64,000 nt of DNA from Cyclobacteriaceae bacterium (lineage in GTDB: Bacteria > Bacteroidota > Bacteroidia > Cytophagales > Cyclobacteriaceae): contig JAHBUC010000002.1 of assembly GCA_019638275.1 (NCBI GenBank), positions 248,001 to 312,000 on the forward strand, in the 5' to 3' direction. The translations under genes and the position numbers were made by a program. Of this stretch, positions 53,095 through 62,919 are shown piece by piece. Under the pieces are notes generated by a model. That model did not search any database and was not told the origin of the DNA. It saw only the letters and a list, made by a program, of their open reading frames with translations. Each line of letters begins with the position of its first letter. The first letter of the stretch is position 1.

Positions 53095-53874
53095 TTACTC
53101 CTGAACTTTAAGAGCTGCGTAACCAACAAGTATTGCTGAGCCGGCAAGAATAAATCCGGCTTTTCCTCCGTCTGTCATTTCCGTGATGTAAAACTGCTTC
53201 TGTCTTTTTTTATAGTACTCCTCCGGTTTCAATTGTGTTTGAAGAATTTCCTGTACCCAAAACTCAGTATCAAAATAGACAGGGTCACCTGATTCGGTAA
53301 ATCTTACAGCCAGATAAATGCGAAAAGAAAGAGGAGTAGTTGTACGATCAAAATTATACTTGAATCCTCGGATTGGCTGACCTTCATTAGTTTCCTTAAC
53401 CCTATTCACTGGTAATGGATCAGGAAGTGGGAAAAATGTATTTCTCAAACTAAATTTTGGAGCCACTACCACTGATTGCGGAGGAGCCATACTTACTCTT
53501 GAATCTCCGGATATTACTCCAGAAATTTGTGAACTAGTCGAAGAAAAGGTTTCTGACCATCGTATTTGAAATCCATCAGAATCTGCATCAAGTCGTGATT
53601 GATTTTTCCACATGGATAGTGATCTGCCATTTGAAATGATAGCTGAATTGCTCCAATCAATAAATACTGGCTTTTCCAGTTTATTTAGTATTTCAACCTG
53701 AACGGAGCCCCCGTGTCCCCAAAATTTATACGTTATCTTAAGCGAATCATTTTCATGAAAAAAGGCTCCATATCTGTCTTCAGGCAGAGCACTGGTTTGA
53801 ATGGAAATAAATTGGTGCTTGGTACATCCTGCGAGGATCACAAGAATTGTTAAACTAACAAATGCTAAGCGCAT
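53095..53874 (-). CDS. lipoprotein of unknown function
   Basis: 259 residues from ATG 53874 (seven earlier codons lack similarity to a signal). Lipobox LAGC (Cys16). A beta-rich N-part (ITYKFWGHGGSVQVEILNK; KPVFIDWSNSAI) resembles a domain of Bacteroidota lipoproteins of unknown role, and there is a C-terminal hydrophobic helix (AGFILAGSAILVGYAAL). No motif found that names it. Confidence 0.76.
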   Translation of the reverse strand: MRLAFVSLTILVILAGCTKHQFISIQTSALPEDRYGAFFHENDSLKITYKFWGHGGSVQVEILNKLEKPVFIDWSNSAIISNGRSLSMWKNQSRLDADSDGFQIRWSETFSSTSSQISGVISGDSRVSMAPPQSVVVAPKFSLRNTFFPLPDPLPVNRVKETNEGQPIRGFKYNFDRTTTPLSFRIYLAVRFTESGDPVYFDTEFWVQEILQTQLKPEEYYKKRQKQFYITEMTDGGKAGFILAGSAILVGYAALKVQE

Positions 53875-53993
53875 AACGTGGGGGTTTATGCACATGAAGC
53901 AAATATTCCGCCAAATTCGAGGCTGTTATGAAACCTTGCGAAAAAATTACTGTTATTATCGCAGTACTTAATTCAACAAAAACATAATAATCT

Positions 53994-54491
53994 ATGGCTC
54001 AAACCAAACTTGGCGAACACACCGTAAACACTGCGGGCAACCTTCCAACCGTTGGCTCAACCGCTCCGGATTTTGTATTAACCGGATCAAACATGAAGGA
54101 TGTAACCTTAGGTCAGTTTTCCGGAAAGAATCTCATCCTTAACATTTTTCCATCGATTGACACAGGCGTATGTGCAACTTCCGTTCGTGAATTCAATAAA
54201 CGTGCAGCTTCATTAAATAATACGGTTGTGCTGTGTGTATCAAAAGATCTTCCATTCGCCATGAAGCGCTTTTGTGGCGCAGAAGGCATCAATAATGTGT
54301 TGACCGCAACCGATTTTCGTAATCGTGGCTTTTCTACTACTTACGGTGTGGAATTGATTGACGGTGGCTTTGCCGGCCTACATGCACGTGCTGTAATTGT
54401 AATTGACAACACCGGAAAAGTAAAATATACAGAACTGGTTCCGAGCATTGGCCAAGAACCAAATTATGATGCAGCGTTGGCAACGCTTTGA
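53994..54491 (+). CDS. tpx: thiol peroxidase
   Basis: 165 residues, full length. Peroxidatic Cys60 in SIDTGVCATS and resolving Cys94 in KRFCGAEG, the atypical two-Cys layout of Tpx. Reduces lipid and hydrogen peroxides using thioredoxin, in the cytoplasm/periplasm boundary depending on species; no signal peptide here. It is followed by a long inverted repeat. Confidence 0.96.
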   Translation: MAQTKLGEHTVNTAGNLPTVGSTAPDFVLTGSNMKDVTLGQFSGKNLILNIFPSIDTGVCATSVREFNKRAASLNNTVVLCVSKDLPFAMKRFCGAEGINNVLTATDFRNRGFSTTYGVELIDGGFAGLHARAVIVIDNTGKVKYTELVPSIGQEPNYDAALATL

Positions 54492-54504
54492 TTTTTTAAT
54501 TCAA

Positions 54505-54550
54505 GATTCAAAATTCAAGACTGGAGTTTTCTAGTCTTGAATTTTGAATC
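54505..54550. terminator. 17-bp inverted repeat between convergent genes
   Basis: GATTCAAAATTCAAGAC (54505-54521) and its perfect complement (54534-54550) with a 12-base loop. A/T-rich stem, no clear T run, lying between tpx and the M14 peptidase gene. Confidence 0.65.
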
Positions 54551-54563
54551 CCGAATTTAGAAT

Positions 54564-57098
54564 CTATTGCCCCACCATAAACACCGCATTCGCGAACAAC
54601 ATCTTGCCGCTCTCCCAGAAATTGCGGAACAATGGATCATCTACAAAGTATACAATAGTTCCTCTGCCCTTATCCTCCACACCAAACACAAAACTGTTGT
54701 CTAACTTCTTGTTGATTCTGTAACCCGCAAATCCTTGAACTGGTTTTGCCTTGCCTTTGATCACACCCACGTTCCAGCCTTGCTGCAAGTATGAATAATA
54801 CAGCTCATTGGTCTTGAGTGTATAGTATGCATCGCCTAACCCAAAAGCAAGCGGATGACTTTTATCTAATGTTACTTTGTAAATCGCACCTGAAATAGTT
54901 TGGGAGATGGCGTTTCGTTCCGCTGCATCATAAGGAAGCAATACATCTTTTGCCTGCTCTTCTTTATCTTTCTTCTCTGCTTCTTTCTTTGCATCCTCAG
55001 TTGCAAATTTCTTCAACGCAAATCCACTTTTATCAGCAAACGCATTCAACGCACCCGAAACCAGAATCAACCGCCCACCGTTGGAAACCCATTCCTGAAC
55101 AGACTTCATCGTCTCTTCGTCAAACATCCGGTAACGACCTTCGGGCACCAACAACACATCATAATTGCCCAGGTTAATTGAGCGGAAATAATCCGTTCCA
55201 ATTTGGGTGATCGGGTATTGCAACTCTTGTTCAAAGAAGTGCCAGGTAGCGCCAGCCGACAAAGAAGAGGTTTGATCGCCTACCAGTGCAGCAATTTTAG
55301 GAGCCTTGATATAATTCACATATCCCGATCCGAAATCCTTTCCGCTATCTACAAAACCAGTGGTGGCTGCAAACCATCTGCGGCTGTGCTCGCGGGCGAG
55401 TGATTGAATGTATTGATCAAAATCAGCAATGCTTTCATTGTTTCGCTGCGTAACAATCAGTGAGCCTGCATCAAACGATTCGCCATTTACTTTAAAAGGT
55501 TTCATGGCAGCCCGCACTTTAACACCTTTGTTCAGCAAGGCACCTAAGAATTTTACATCACTCAGACTTTGGTACCGAAACACATAGGCATAAGGCTTTC
55601 CGGTAACCGGTGCTTGCACCACTTCTTTCGGCTGGTAGGCTTTGCCTACATTGATACGCTCATTTAGCGCAAAGCCTTTCAAACCATACGCATACATAAG
55701 ATTCCATGCGGTAATGTCGTACGTAACGGAATCTGGTAATTTGGATTGCGGCTCAAACAACGTAGTAATAAACCGCGACTTCGGTTGATACACATTGATG
55801 ATGATGTCATCCGAACTCAGGTTAACGGCTTGTGTCGTTTGTGTGCTGTAATCAAATCCACGGGTACTCTTACCGGCAGAAGGATGCCCGTATTTGATAG
55901 CGTGAGCCTCCAGCAAAGATGCCAGGCGTTGAATTTTATCGGGTTGGTTGTCGCCCTTAATCACATAGGTTTTGTAAGGCGATGCGGGATTGTTGTTGTT
56001 CTCCCTGAAGTACTTATCAAACTCATCGATTACACGCTGTGCATTGACAGCAGTAATCTCTACTGTTGACATTCCCGTGGTGTGGTGATGCATCCACCGG
56101 TCTTTTAAGGTTAACGGATCACCCTCGCGTGTGGTAATCGATAAGCCGGCAAAACCTCCTCCGGCTTGTTCATAAGTCATGCCGATAGCACCGTTGTAGG
56201 TTGGGTACGTATCGCCATAGCTGGGGTAATACAAATCGAACACTTCTTTGGTAAAATACAACCAGCCTTGCTTATCAAAATGCTTTGCGTGATTCTTTCC
56301 GATCATCACCTGGAATTCGCGCTGCCACGGAGTGATTACTTCATGATACGGTTCTGCCGCAGGGGCAAAGTAATACGGGTTGTTATATCCCTGTTCATGA
56401 AAATCCACATGAACGTGCGGCATCCATTGATTGTACACTTTAATGCGCTGTTGCGATTCAATCTGCGTAAGCCACGCCCAGTCGCGGTTCAGATCAAACC
56501 AATAGTGATTGCTTCTGCCACCCGGCCAGTATTCGCGGTGCTCGCGTGCATCCGGACTGGCGTTTGCCGGACGATTGCCAAAGGAGTTGTAAAAATTGGC
56601 ATAGCGGTCGCGACCATCAGGGTTAATACACGGATCAATTATCACTACTGTATTCTTAAGCCAGTTTGCTGAAGTACCGTTGGCCGGATCGGCCAGTTCA
56701 TACAGTGTTTGCATACTGGCTTCGATGGAGCTGGCTTCGTTACCGTGTACGTTATAGCTCAGCCAAACAATGGGTATTTTGGTTGCGGGTGCACCCGATT
56801 CCAATCCTGTTCTTCTCAAATTATCCAACCGGATTTGTTCCAGGTTCTTGAGATTCTCTGGTGAAGTAATCACGGCATAAACAAGCGGCCGGTATTCATA
56901 GGTTTCTCCGTACTTATAAAGCTCAACATTCGGCACTACGCTGGCCACGTGCTGAAAATATTCAACTACTCGGTGATGGCGCGTGAACCGATCACCTAAT
57001 TCGTAGCCCAGAAATTCATTAGGTTTAAGCAGTTGTTGTTGCGCATAAGCACAAAGTGCCATGCTGAAAAGAAGTAGGAGTACCGGAAACTTTTTCAT
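54564..57098 (-). CDS. M14 family zinc carboxypeptidase, exported
   Basis: 844 residues. Signal peptide (about 1-19, LCAYAQ). M14 zinc motif NVHGNEASS (His-x-x-Glu) with later HVHVDFHEQG holding the third ligand, plus substrate residues in DPCINPDGRDRY and the YEQAGG stretch. C-terminal half (about 400-844) is an accessory domain with a DJ-1/GATase-like fold (LLVPEGRYRMFDEETM). Cleaves C-terminal residues or processes peptides outside the inner membrane. Confidence 0.93.
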   Translation of the reverse strand: MKKFPVLLLLFSMALCAYAQQQLLKPNEFLGYELGDRFTRHHRVVEYFQHVASVVPNVELYKYGETYEYRPLVYAVITSPENLKNLEQIRLDNLRRTGLESGAPATKIPIVWLSYNVHGNEASSIEASMQTLYELADPANGTSANWLKNTVVIIDPCINPDGRDRYANFYNSFGNRPANASPDAREHREYWPGGRSNHYWFDLNRDWAWLTQIESQQRIKVYNQWMPHVHVDFHEQGYNNPYYFAPAAEPYHEVITPWQREFQVMIGKNHAKHFDKQGWLYFTKEVFDLYYPSYGDTYPTYNGAIGMTYEQAGGGFAGLSITTREGDPLTLKDRWMHHHTTGMSTVEITAVNAQRVIDEFDKYFRENNNNPASPYKTYVIKGDNQPDKIQRLASLLEAHAIKYGHPSAGKSTRGFDYSTQTTQAVNLSSDDIIINVYQPKSRFITTLFEPQSKLPDSVTYDITAWNLMYAYGLKGFALNERINVGKAYQPKEVVQAPVTGKPYAYVFRYQSLSDVKFLGALLNKGVKVRAAMKPFKVNGESFDAGSLIVTQRNNESIADFDQYIQSLAREHSRRWFAATTGFVDSGKDFGSGYVNYIKAPKIAALVGDQTSSLSAGATWHFFEQELQYPITQIGTDYFRSINLGNYDVLLVPEGRYRMFDEETMKSVQEWVSNGGRLILVSGALNAFADKSGFALKKFATEDAKKEAEKKDKEEQAKDVLLPYDAAERNAISQTISGAIYKVTLDKSHPLAFGLGDAYYTLKTNELYYSYLQQGWNVGVIKGKAKPVQGFAGYRINKKLDNSFVFGVEDKGRGTIVYFVDDPLFRNFWESGKMLFANAVFMVGQ

Positions 57099-57152
57099 AC
57101 AAGTTGATTAATGCGAAAAGATAGAAAACTGGCGGAAGATTAATTACAAAAT

Positions 57153-57689
57153 TTACGCAGCCGGCTGTTGCAGGATGCGGTTAATTTGAGGTTGGTGGTG
57201 GCGAATGTGTTCCTGGAAAAAGATCAACGTCTGACGGGTGTCAAATCGCCCGGCCATCGGATGCTTATAAATCATCCGCTTAACATGCTTGTCCTCAATA
57301 CAATCAAGAAAGGTTGCCAACTCCTTGCGGGTAGTATCCCACTCGTGTGTAAGCTGATCTAAGGACATGGCTGCGGGAGTATTTTCAACCACTACTTTCG
57401 GGGCCTTATACTTTATCGGGATTCGCTGTGAAGCAATCAGCACCCAGAGCCGAAAGGATTCCGATATTCCCGAATCTTTTAGCTGATCGATGGCATTAAC
57501 CTTTTTCTTCATGTAGCCCAGCGAAAGTTTTTCTGAGGTAAGTATATGCGTAAGGATTTGCGCAACTGACCACTTGCCTGGCTCAGGTGGCTGGTTAAAG
57601 GCTTCATCAGAAAGATGCCTTACAGACTGTAAAAGATCCTCGCGTTGTTTCTCCAGTTCACTAAAAGCCTGACTAAATGCTGTGTTCAT
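57153..57689 (-). CDS. DinB family (DUF664-like) protein
   Basis: 178 residues, four-helix bundle. Metal ligands fit the DinB triad: His in AQILTHILTSEKLS and H-x-x-x-H in EHIRHHQPQINRI. Members are thiol-dependent metal enzymes (bacillithiol/mycothiol transferases or unknown). Substrate unknown. Confidence 0.88.
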   Translation of the reverse strand: MNTAFSQAFSELEKQREDLLQSVRHLSDEAFNQPPEPGKWSVAQILTHILTSEKLSLGYMKKKVNAIDQLKDSGISESFRLWVLIASQRIPIKYKAPKVVVENTPAAMSLDQLTHEWDTTRKELATFLDCIEDKHVKRMIYKHPMAGRFDTRQTLIFFQEHIRHHQPQINRILQQPAA

Positions 57690-57799
57690 AGATTCGGGAT
57701 AATCGAAAATTAAGTGAAAAACTTCACATCAGGAGTATTTCAGATATCATTCTGGTTATTATCTTTAAGAACCTAAAAAAACCAAAACCCTAAATAATT

Positions 57800-58180
57800 A
57801 TGGAAGAATATTCTTACGACAATGGTGCAGCCAGTGGAATCCTTGGCGCAATCGGCTTTGTGTACTTTGCCATTATCCTGCTGATCATCATCAGCATGTG
57901 GAAAATTTTTATCAAGGCTGGTAAACCCGGATGGGCAGCCATTATCCCCATCTATAATATTATTGTATTACTTGAGATTGTTGGCAAACCGGTTTGGTGG
58001 ATCATTCTGATGCTGATTCCGTTCGTCAACTTTTTTGTTATGATCTACGTAGCACACTTGCTGGCAAAATCGTTTGGTAAAGATATCGTCATGACCATTT
58101 TGCTGATTATTCTGCCGATTGTAGGATATCCTATGCTTGCCTTTGGCGATGCCAAGTATGTTGGTCCGCCTAAGGATTAA
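57800..58180 (+). CDS. DUF5684 membrane protein
   Basis: 126 residues. Three or four membrane helices with the DUF5684 signature: FIKAGKPGWAAIIPIYNIIVLLEIVGKPVWW, MLIPFVNFFVMIYVAHLLAKSFGK, then GYPMLAFGDAKYVGP. Often fused or next to signal peptidase I elsewhere; alone here. Followed by a terminator. Confidence 0.9.
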   Translation: MEEYSYDNGAASGILGAIGFVYFAIILLIIISMWKIFIKAGKPGWAAIIPIYNIIVLLEIVGKPVWWIILMLIPFVNFFVMIYVAHLLAKSFGKDIVMTILLIILPIVGYPMLAFGDAKYVGPPKD

Positions 58181-58206
58181 CCAGACCTGATAATTATTGA
58201 ATTGAA

Positions 58207-58237
58207 AAGCTGCCTGAATTAAGGCGGCTTTTTTTTA
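58207..58237 (+). terminator. terminator of the DUF5684 gene
   Basis: AAGCTGCCT and AGGCGGCTT (one G-T pair) around a six-base loop, then eight T. Confidence 0.88.
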
Positions 58238-59161
58238 TTAACACAAAAATTTCACCCGCTTGCGCAGCACGTCTATGGTAACGGGTAGTTTACCCACCAA
58301 CTCCCCATCGGCTTCAATGGGCTGTGTCTCATCGGCACGTAACGTAACCGAATCGGTTTCGCGATATTGAATTTCGCTGTGAATCGGCCGCTTACCCTTG
58401 CGCAACCTTCCGTTCTGTAAAATAAAATCAACAACCGAAATTCTACCAGCTATAAAACAAGAAAACAATCCGTCATCCGGCTTCGCGTCCGGAGCAATCC
58501 CAATACCGTTACCAAAAAATTTTCCGTTGGCAATGGCTACTGAACGAATCACCCCCGACCATTTCCACAACGGTGTACTCATGTGTAACTCAAAAGGGCG
58601 GTATGTAAAAAATGTTTTGATGATGGCAGCATAATAAGCCACCAATGATCCGAAAATCCGGTCGCTGCTCAGTAACCGTTGAACAACATATGGCCCCATG
58701 CCCACATCGGCAATATTAATGAAGTAGCGTGGCTGTTCGCCTGAGTCATTGAACGTGATCTTCCCCAAGTCGACAGACTTGTAAAAAAAATCAGTAAACA
58801 ATTTTTCTAATGAACGGATGTCGCCCCGCACGCCCATCGTTCGGGCAAAGTCGTTTCCGGAGCCCAACGGAATCAACCCCAATACCGGAAGGTTATTCGA
58901 TTGCTCATGTTCTTGCAATATGCCGTTGAGTACCTGATTCAGGGTGCCATCACCACCTGCAGCAATAATGCCATCAACTGAACGGGTAACTGCTTTGGCT
59001 GCGAGCAACACGGCATCATTCTTTGATCGTGTTTCCCAAACCTCAGCGTTTACAACATGTTGTAGTGCGGGAAGAATTCTGGAATAGAAATAATTTTTTC
59101 GAAGCGAAATGCCGTTGAGGATAATGATTACAGATTTTACACCCCCCTGTGCCTCCTCCAT
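58238..59161 (-). CDS. YegS/Rv2252-type diacylglycerol/lipid kinase
   Basis: 307 residues. DAGK catalytic motif AAGGDGTLNQVLNGI, LGLIPLGSGNDFAR (ATP/lipid site) and the C-terminal EADGE metal-site motif. Phosphorylates diacylglycerol or a related lipid with ATP. Its ATG overlaps the stop of the TPR gene by one base (TAATG), so the two are translationally coupled. Confidence 0.92.
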   Translation of the reverse strand: MEEAQGGVKSVIIILNGISLRKNYFYSRILPALQHVVNAEVWETRSKNDAVLLAAKAVTRSVDGIIAAGGDGTLNQVLNGILQEHEQSNNLPVLGLIPLGSGNDFARTMGVRGDIRSLEKLFTDFFYKSVDLGKITFNDSGEQPRYFINIADVGMGPYVVQRLLSSDRIFGSLVAYYAAIIKTFFTYRPFELHMSTPLWKWSGVIRSVAIANGKFFGNGIGIAPDAKPDDGLFSCFIAGRISVVDFILQNGRLRKGKRPIHSEIQYRETDSVTLRADETQPIEADGELVGKLPVTIDVLRKRVKFLC

Positions 59162-60279
59162 TACTTACAATTCTTCTTCATAGCGGCTTTCGCCTCAGGA
59201 GACCCCAACTCATCGGCTGTTTTGAAATCGAGGCAGGCATCGTATTTGTTGCCCATTTGCAGCTTCACCAAGCCTCGCTGATAGAAGGTTTCCGGGTCGG
59301 TGGGATAGAGTTCAATAGATGATGTGTAGTCTTCAATGGCACCCTGGTAGTCATCTTTTTCAGCACGACTCAATGCACGGTTATCATAATACACCGGATT
59401 GGTTGGATCGAGCTCAATGGCTTTCGTGTAATCTTTTATTGCGCCCTCCTGATCGTCCATGTTGAATTTCACCACTCCACGCAGGTTATAGGTTTCCGGA
59501 TCGTCCGGATTTAATTCAATGGCCTTGTTGTAATCTTCCAATGCTCCTTTAAAGTCCTCCTTGGCGCTTTTGGCAAGTGCCCGGTTTTCATAAATCAATG
59601 GATCTTTCTGCTCCAGTTTAACGGCCGCATCGTAATCAGTTATGGCCTTGTTGAAATCACCAATGTTATAGTAGGCAACACCGCGATAATTAAACAGACT
59701 GGCATCGGTTTTATCCAGTTCAATGGCTTTGGTATAATCATCGATGGCACTGATGAACTCGCCCAGCTCAGCTTTTACAACCCCCCGGTTAAAAAATTTA
59801 TCGGCATCAGGTGGGCCCAATTCCAAGGCTTTTGAAAAATCAAAATATGCTCCTGTCAAATCCTCAATATTATACTTTGCAAATCCGCGGCTTGTATAGG
59901 CATCCGGATATTTTGGATTAAACTGAATGGCTTTATCAAAATCGCGAATGGCGCTTTCATCATCAACGAGGGCTACCTTCGCTTCTCCACGGTACCAGTA
60001 TGCCTCAGCAAAAGCCGAATCGATTTCAATGGCAAATGTTAAATCGGCAATGGCGCCATAAAAATCTTCCAGACCCATACGTGCCTCACCGCGTAAGCGC
60101 AGGGCCATTTTATTTTTCGGATTCGCCTCCAACACTTTGGTTAACTCAGCTTTTGCTCCTGCAAAATCGTTTGCTTTTAATTTTTTTCTGGCGCTCTCCA
60201 GTTGCAGATCCTGCGCAAAGCCAACTAAGGACATAAGAATAAAACCGATCAAAAGCCAAGGTATACGCGTCCTGTTCAT
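59161..60279 (-). CDS. exported TPR-repeat protein
   Basis: 372 residues. Signal peptide (about 1-23, LVGFAQ), then ten near-consensus TPR units of 34 residues (for example AIKDYTKAIELDPTNPVYYDN), covering almost the entire chain, unusually regular. A scaffold for protein-protein contact in the periplasm; partner unknown. Coupled to the lipid kinase downstream. Confidence 0.9.
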   Translation of the reverse strand: MNRTRIPWLLIGFILMSLVGFAQDLQLESARKKLKANDFAGAKAELTKVLEANPKNKMALRLRGEARMGLEDFYGAIADLTFAIEIDSAFAEAYWYRGEAKVALVDDESAIRDFDKAIQFNPKYPDAYTSRGFAKYNIEDLTGAYFDFSKALELGPPDADKFFNRGVVKAELGEFISAIDDYTKAIELDKTDASLFNYRGVAYYNIGDFNKAITDYDAAVKLEQKDPLIYENRALAKSAKEDFKGALEDYNKAIELNPDDPETYNLRGVVKFNMDDQEGAIKDYTKAIELDPTNPVYYDNRALSRAEKDDYQGAIEDYTSSIELYPTDPETFYQRGLVKLQMGNKYDACLDFKTADELGSPEAKAAMKKNCK

Positions 60280-60451
60280 GGTAAGTGGTTAACGGAGCCA
60301 AGTTATGAAAATTTGACTTGAAGGCACTAAAAACCCATAAGCCAATCACCTCCGACTAACCTATTTTCCGCTTACATCATTGAATTTCCGGCAACCTTAT
60401 TTTTGGAAACAACTGCCCGAGGATGTGTATTTTGGTGAAAATTTAACTTGA

Positions 60452-61567
60452 ATGAACAAGCTCTTTGCTACCGTATTGGGGTTGGTGGTAACCTTCTGCA
60501 CAATAGCGCAGGAAAAACCTGCTGAACAAAAAATGGATTTTGAGGCGTATGATCCCCCTTCAACATTGGTGGTACCTGAAAACAAAATAACCCGCGCCAA
60601 ATTTCCTTTCATTGATATTCACAACCACCAGGCTTACATGACTTCACCCGGCACACTTGCCAAACTGATTGAAGAAATGGACAAGTTGAACATGGGCGTT
60701 ATGATTAACCTAAGTGGCCGCGGATTTCGGGGCAGCGGTGATCACCTTGAACGCTCAATGGATACGATCAACCGGTTTTATCCCAAACGTTTTGTGCTCT
60801 TTACCAATGTAGATTTCAGCAACATTGATCAACCCGAATGGCAGGCCCGAACCGTTAAGCAACTGGAAGAGGATGTAAGACGTGGTGCCATGGGTTTAAA
60901 GATTTATAAAAGCCTCGGCATGAATAATCGCGATAGCAAAGGTAACCGCATTGCTGTAGATGATCCACGCATCGATCCCATCTGGGCAAAATGTGGCGAG
61001 TTAAACATACCGGTATTGATTCACACAGCAGACCCAAAATCATTTTGGGATCCGATGGATGCAACCAATGAGCGCTGGCTCGAATTAAAAACCCACCCAA
61101 GACGGCAGCGTTCAGAAACAGATCCTGCTCCGTGGGAACAATTAATACGGGAACAACACAACGTGTTCAAGAAACACCCGAAAACAAAATTCATTAATGC
61201 GCACATGGGCTGGTACCCGAACGATCTGAAAAAATTAAGTGAACTGTTGGAAGCGATGCCTAACATGTACGTAGAGATAGGAGCGGTGATTGCCGAACTG
61301 GGTAGGCAACCGCGCACGGCACGCGACTTCATGATTAAGTATCAGGATCGGATTTTGTTCGGGAAAGACTCATGGGTGCCTGAGGAATACGAAACCTATT
61401 TCCGGGTATTGGAAACTGCCGATGAGTACTTTCCATACCACAAACGCTATCACGCCTTTTGGCGGATGTACGGACTGGAACTGCCCGATGAGGTTTTGAA
61501 GAAAATCTACTACAAAAATGCCTTAAAACTGCTGCCAAAAGTCGATAAAACGCAGTTTCCGAAGTAA
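60452..61567 (+). CDS. exported amidohydrolase (PF04909-type)
   Basis: 371 residues. Signal peptide (about 1-18, CTIAQ). TIM-barrel metal site: FIDIHNHQ (His-x-His), GLKIYKSLG (Lys), PVLIHTADPK (His), FINAHMGW (His) and FGKDSW (Asp), so the metal set is complete. Substrate unknown; relatives include decarboxylases and lactonases. The gene is a lone unit. Confidence 0.9.
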   Translation: MNKLFATVLGLVVTFCTIAQEKPAEQKMDFEAYDPPSTLVVPENKITRAKFPFIDIHNHQAYMTSPGTLAKLIEEMDKLNMGVMINLSGRGFRGSGDHLERSMDTINRFYPKRFVLFTNVDFSNIDQPEWQARTVKQLEEDVRRGAMGLKIYKSLGMNNRDSKGNRIAVDDPRIDPIWAKCGELNIPVLIHTADPKSFWDPMDATNERWLELKTHPRRQRSETDPAPWEQLIREQHNVFKKHPKTKFINAHMGWYPNDLKKLSELLEAMPNMYVEIGAVIAELGRQPRTARDFMIKYQDRILFGKDSWVPEEYETYFRVLETADEYFPYHKRYHAFWRMYGLELPDEVLKKIYYKNALKLLPKVDKTQFPK

Positions 61568-61584
61568 TTGGCCATTTTTCTGAA

Positions 61585-61616
61585 TTTCTCAAAAAAGGTA
61601 TAATTTCTTACATTTG
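61585..61616 (+). promoter_or_regulatory. promoter of the lipoprotein gene, with long leader
   Basis: TTTC (61585-61588), 20 bp, TACATTTG (61609-61616), an exact -7 box. Start near 61623 leaves a 5' leader of about 90 nt before the ATG at 61716. Confidence 0.65.
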
Positions 61617-61715
61617 ATGGTGTTACCCCGCTAGCTTCTGGGGAATATATCGGTTGATTTGGCTATCGGGAATGGCCGCCAAAAGCCCTCTCATAACTTT
61701 TGGTAAAAATTTGAT

Positions 61716-62822
61716 ATGAAAAAACTCATTTGGATGTTGGTATTGGCAGGCTCCATTTTTTCCTGCCAGTTACAGGAAGCTGAGTTGCCGGTTAATGAGG
61801 AAGTCCTTGCCCAGCAATTAATGCAGGCTGAAGCCGAGCGTAACCGCAATGGCAATAATGGACCTGAAGTAATTCCCTCCGGTGTTGAAGCCTGCGCCAA
61901 AGCATCATACGATTTATTTGCCGGCAGACATGATGATGTTGGCAGTGTAACCCTTGCCAACGATGCTGAAAACCTGTACATCACCTATTTCACAACCAAG
62001 AACTTCGGCAAACTTCATTTGTGGTATGGAAAAAGTTTAGCGGAACTTCCGGTTAACCCGGCTGGCAATCCTGTTATCGGGCACTTCCCGCTAAAAGCAA
62101 ATGCTACTGGAAAAAAACAATACACCTTTACTATTCCATTAAGCAAACTGGAGGAAAAAGGAATTCTTTGCGACCAGGATCTGGTTGTTGTTGCGCACGC
62201 TGAAGTTGGTCGCGAGTCTGCCTTTGGTGGTACAACCCAAATACCGGGTTGCAAGCGTTGGGCCTATTACATGACCTACACGTTAGGCTGCTGCGATGAT
62301 GAAGAAGAAAATGATGACAACCCAATACCAGGTGAAGGCCGTGAAGTTGCATTTGCCAAGGGCAACTGGGTTTTTGTGGATGACGGGTGCAGTGCTGTTA
62401 ACCCCGAATGTTTACCAGGCCTGGGCATTGCCAATGTTCGTTGGGGATGGGCTATTAACGTTACCGGTCCAATTGGTCGCTCGTATGATATCTGGGCTTC
62501 TGCCGCTGGTAATGACACATCTGTCGGTAAGAAGATTGGAAGACTTGAAGTGGAAACCACAACCTGGAATATTAATGGTGTGCCGACCGGCATCGGATCA
62601 CTTACTGTAATATTGAATGATGGATGGGTAATGGAGTCACTGAATCTTTACGCAGGTGATCTGGCTCCTTCTTCTGCAGACCCGGCAACCTATGGACATA
62701 CCTATACGTTTCCTGCCGGAACGTATGTATACTCACATTCAATCAATTTTGTGAATAATGATGTGGCGGGTGATGGGGTGTGGTTTATTGCCAACGCCAT
62801 CGTACGACCAACGAATCTGTAA
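61716..62822 (+). CDS. surface lipoprotein of unknown function
   Basis: 368 residues. Lipoprotein signal (lipobox IFSC, Cys17). N-terminal half (about 45-195) looks like a sugar-binding-like beta-sandwich (LYAFAGRHDDVGSVTLAND-like start, ENLYITYFTTKNFGKLHLWYG); a linker with acidic residues (CCDDEEENDDNPIPGEG) leads to a second beta domain (VAFAKGNWVFVDDG...). Several Cys pairs. No named family; a long leader and strong terminator suggest good expression. Confidence 0.78.
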   Translation: MKKLIWMLVLAGSIFSCQLQEAELPVNEEVLAQQLMQAEAERNRNGNNGPEVIPSGVEACAKASYDLFAGRHDDVGSVTLANDAENLYITYFTTKNFGKLHLWYGKSLAELPVNPAGNPVIGHFPLKANATGKKQYTFTIPLSKLEEKGILCDQDLVVVAHAEVGRESAFGGTTQIPGCKRWAYYMTYTLGCCDDEEENDDNPIPGEGREVAFAKGNWVFVDDGCSAVNPECLPGLGIANVRWGWAINVTGPIGRSYDIWASAAGNDTSVGKKIGRLEVETTTWNINGVPTGIGSLTVILNDGWVMESLNLYAGDLAPSSADPATYGHTYTFPAGTYVYSHSINFVNNDVAGDGVWFIANAIVRPTNL

Positions 62823-62843
62823 AACGTTATAAATGAACCATTC

Positions 62844-62870
62844 AAGCCGTCCTAACAAGACGGCTTTTTT
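62844..62870 (+). terminator. terminator of the lipoprotein gene
   Basis: AAGCCGTC and GACGGCTT around a seven-base loop, then TTTTTT. It lies inside the spurious upstream extension of the next reading frame. Confidence 0.88.
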
Positions 62871-62919
62871 GCTTTTATACAATCACGTACTTTCACCATC
62901 AAATAAAATTTATTTGACT

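Noticed and set aside
53874..53895. Upstream ATG of the 53095 lipoprotein gene
   Set aside because: Adds seven residues before a proper lipoprotein signal; the ATG at 53874 gives the normal form.
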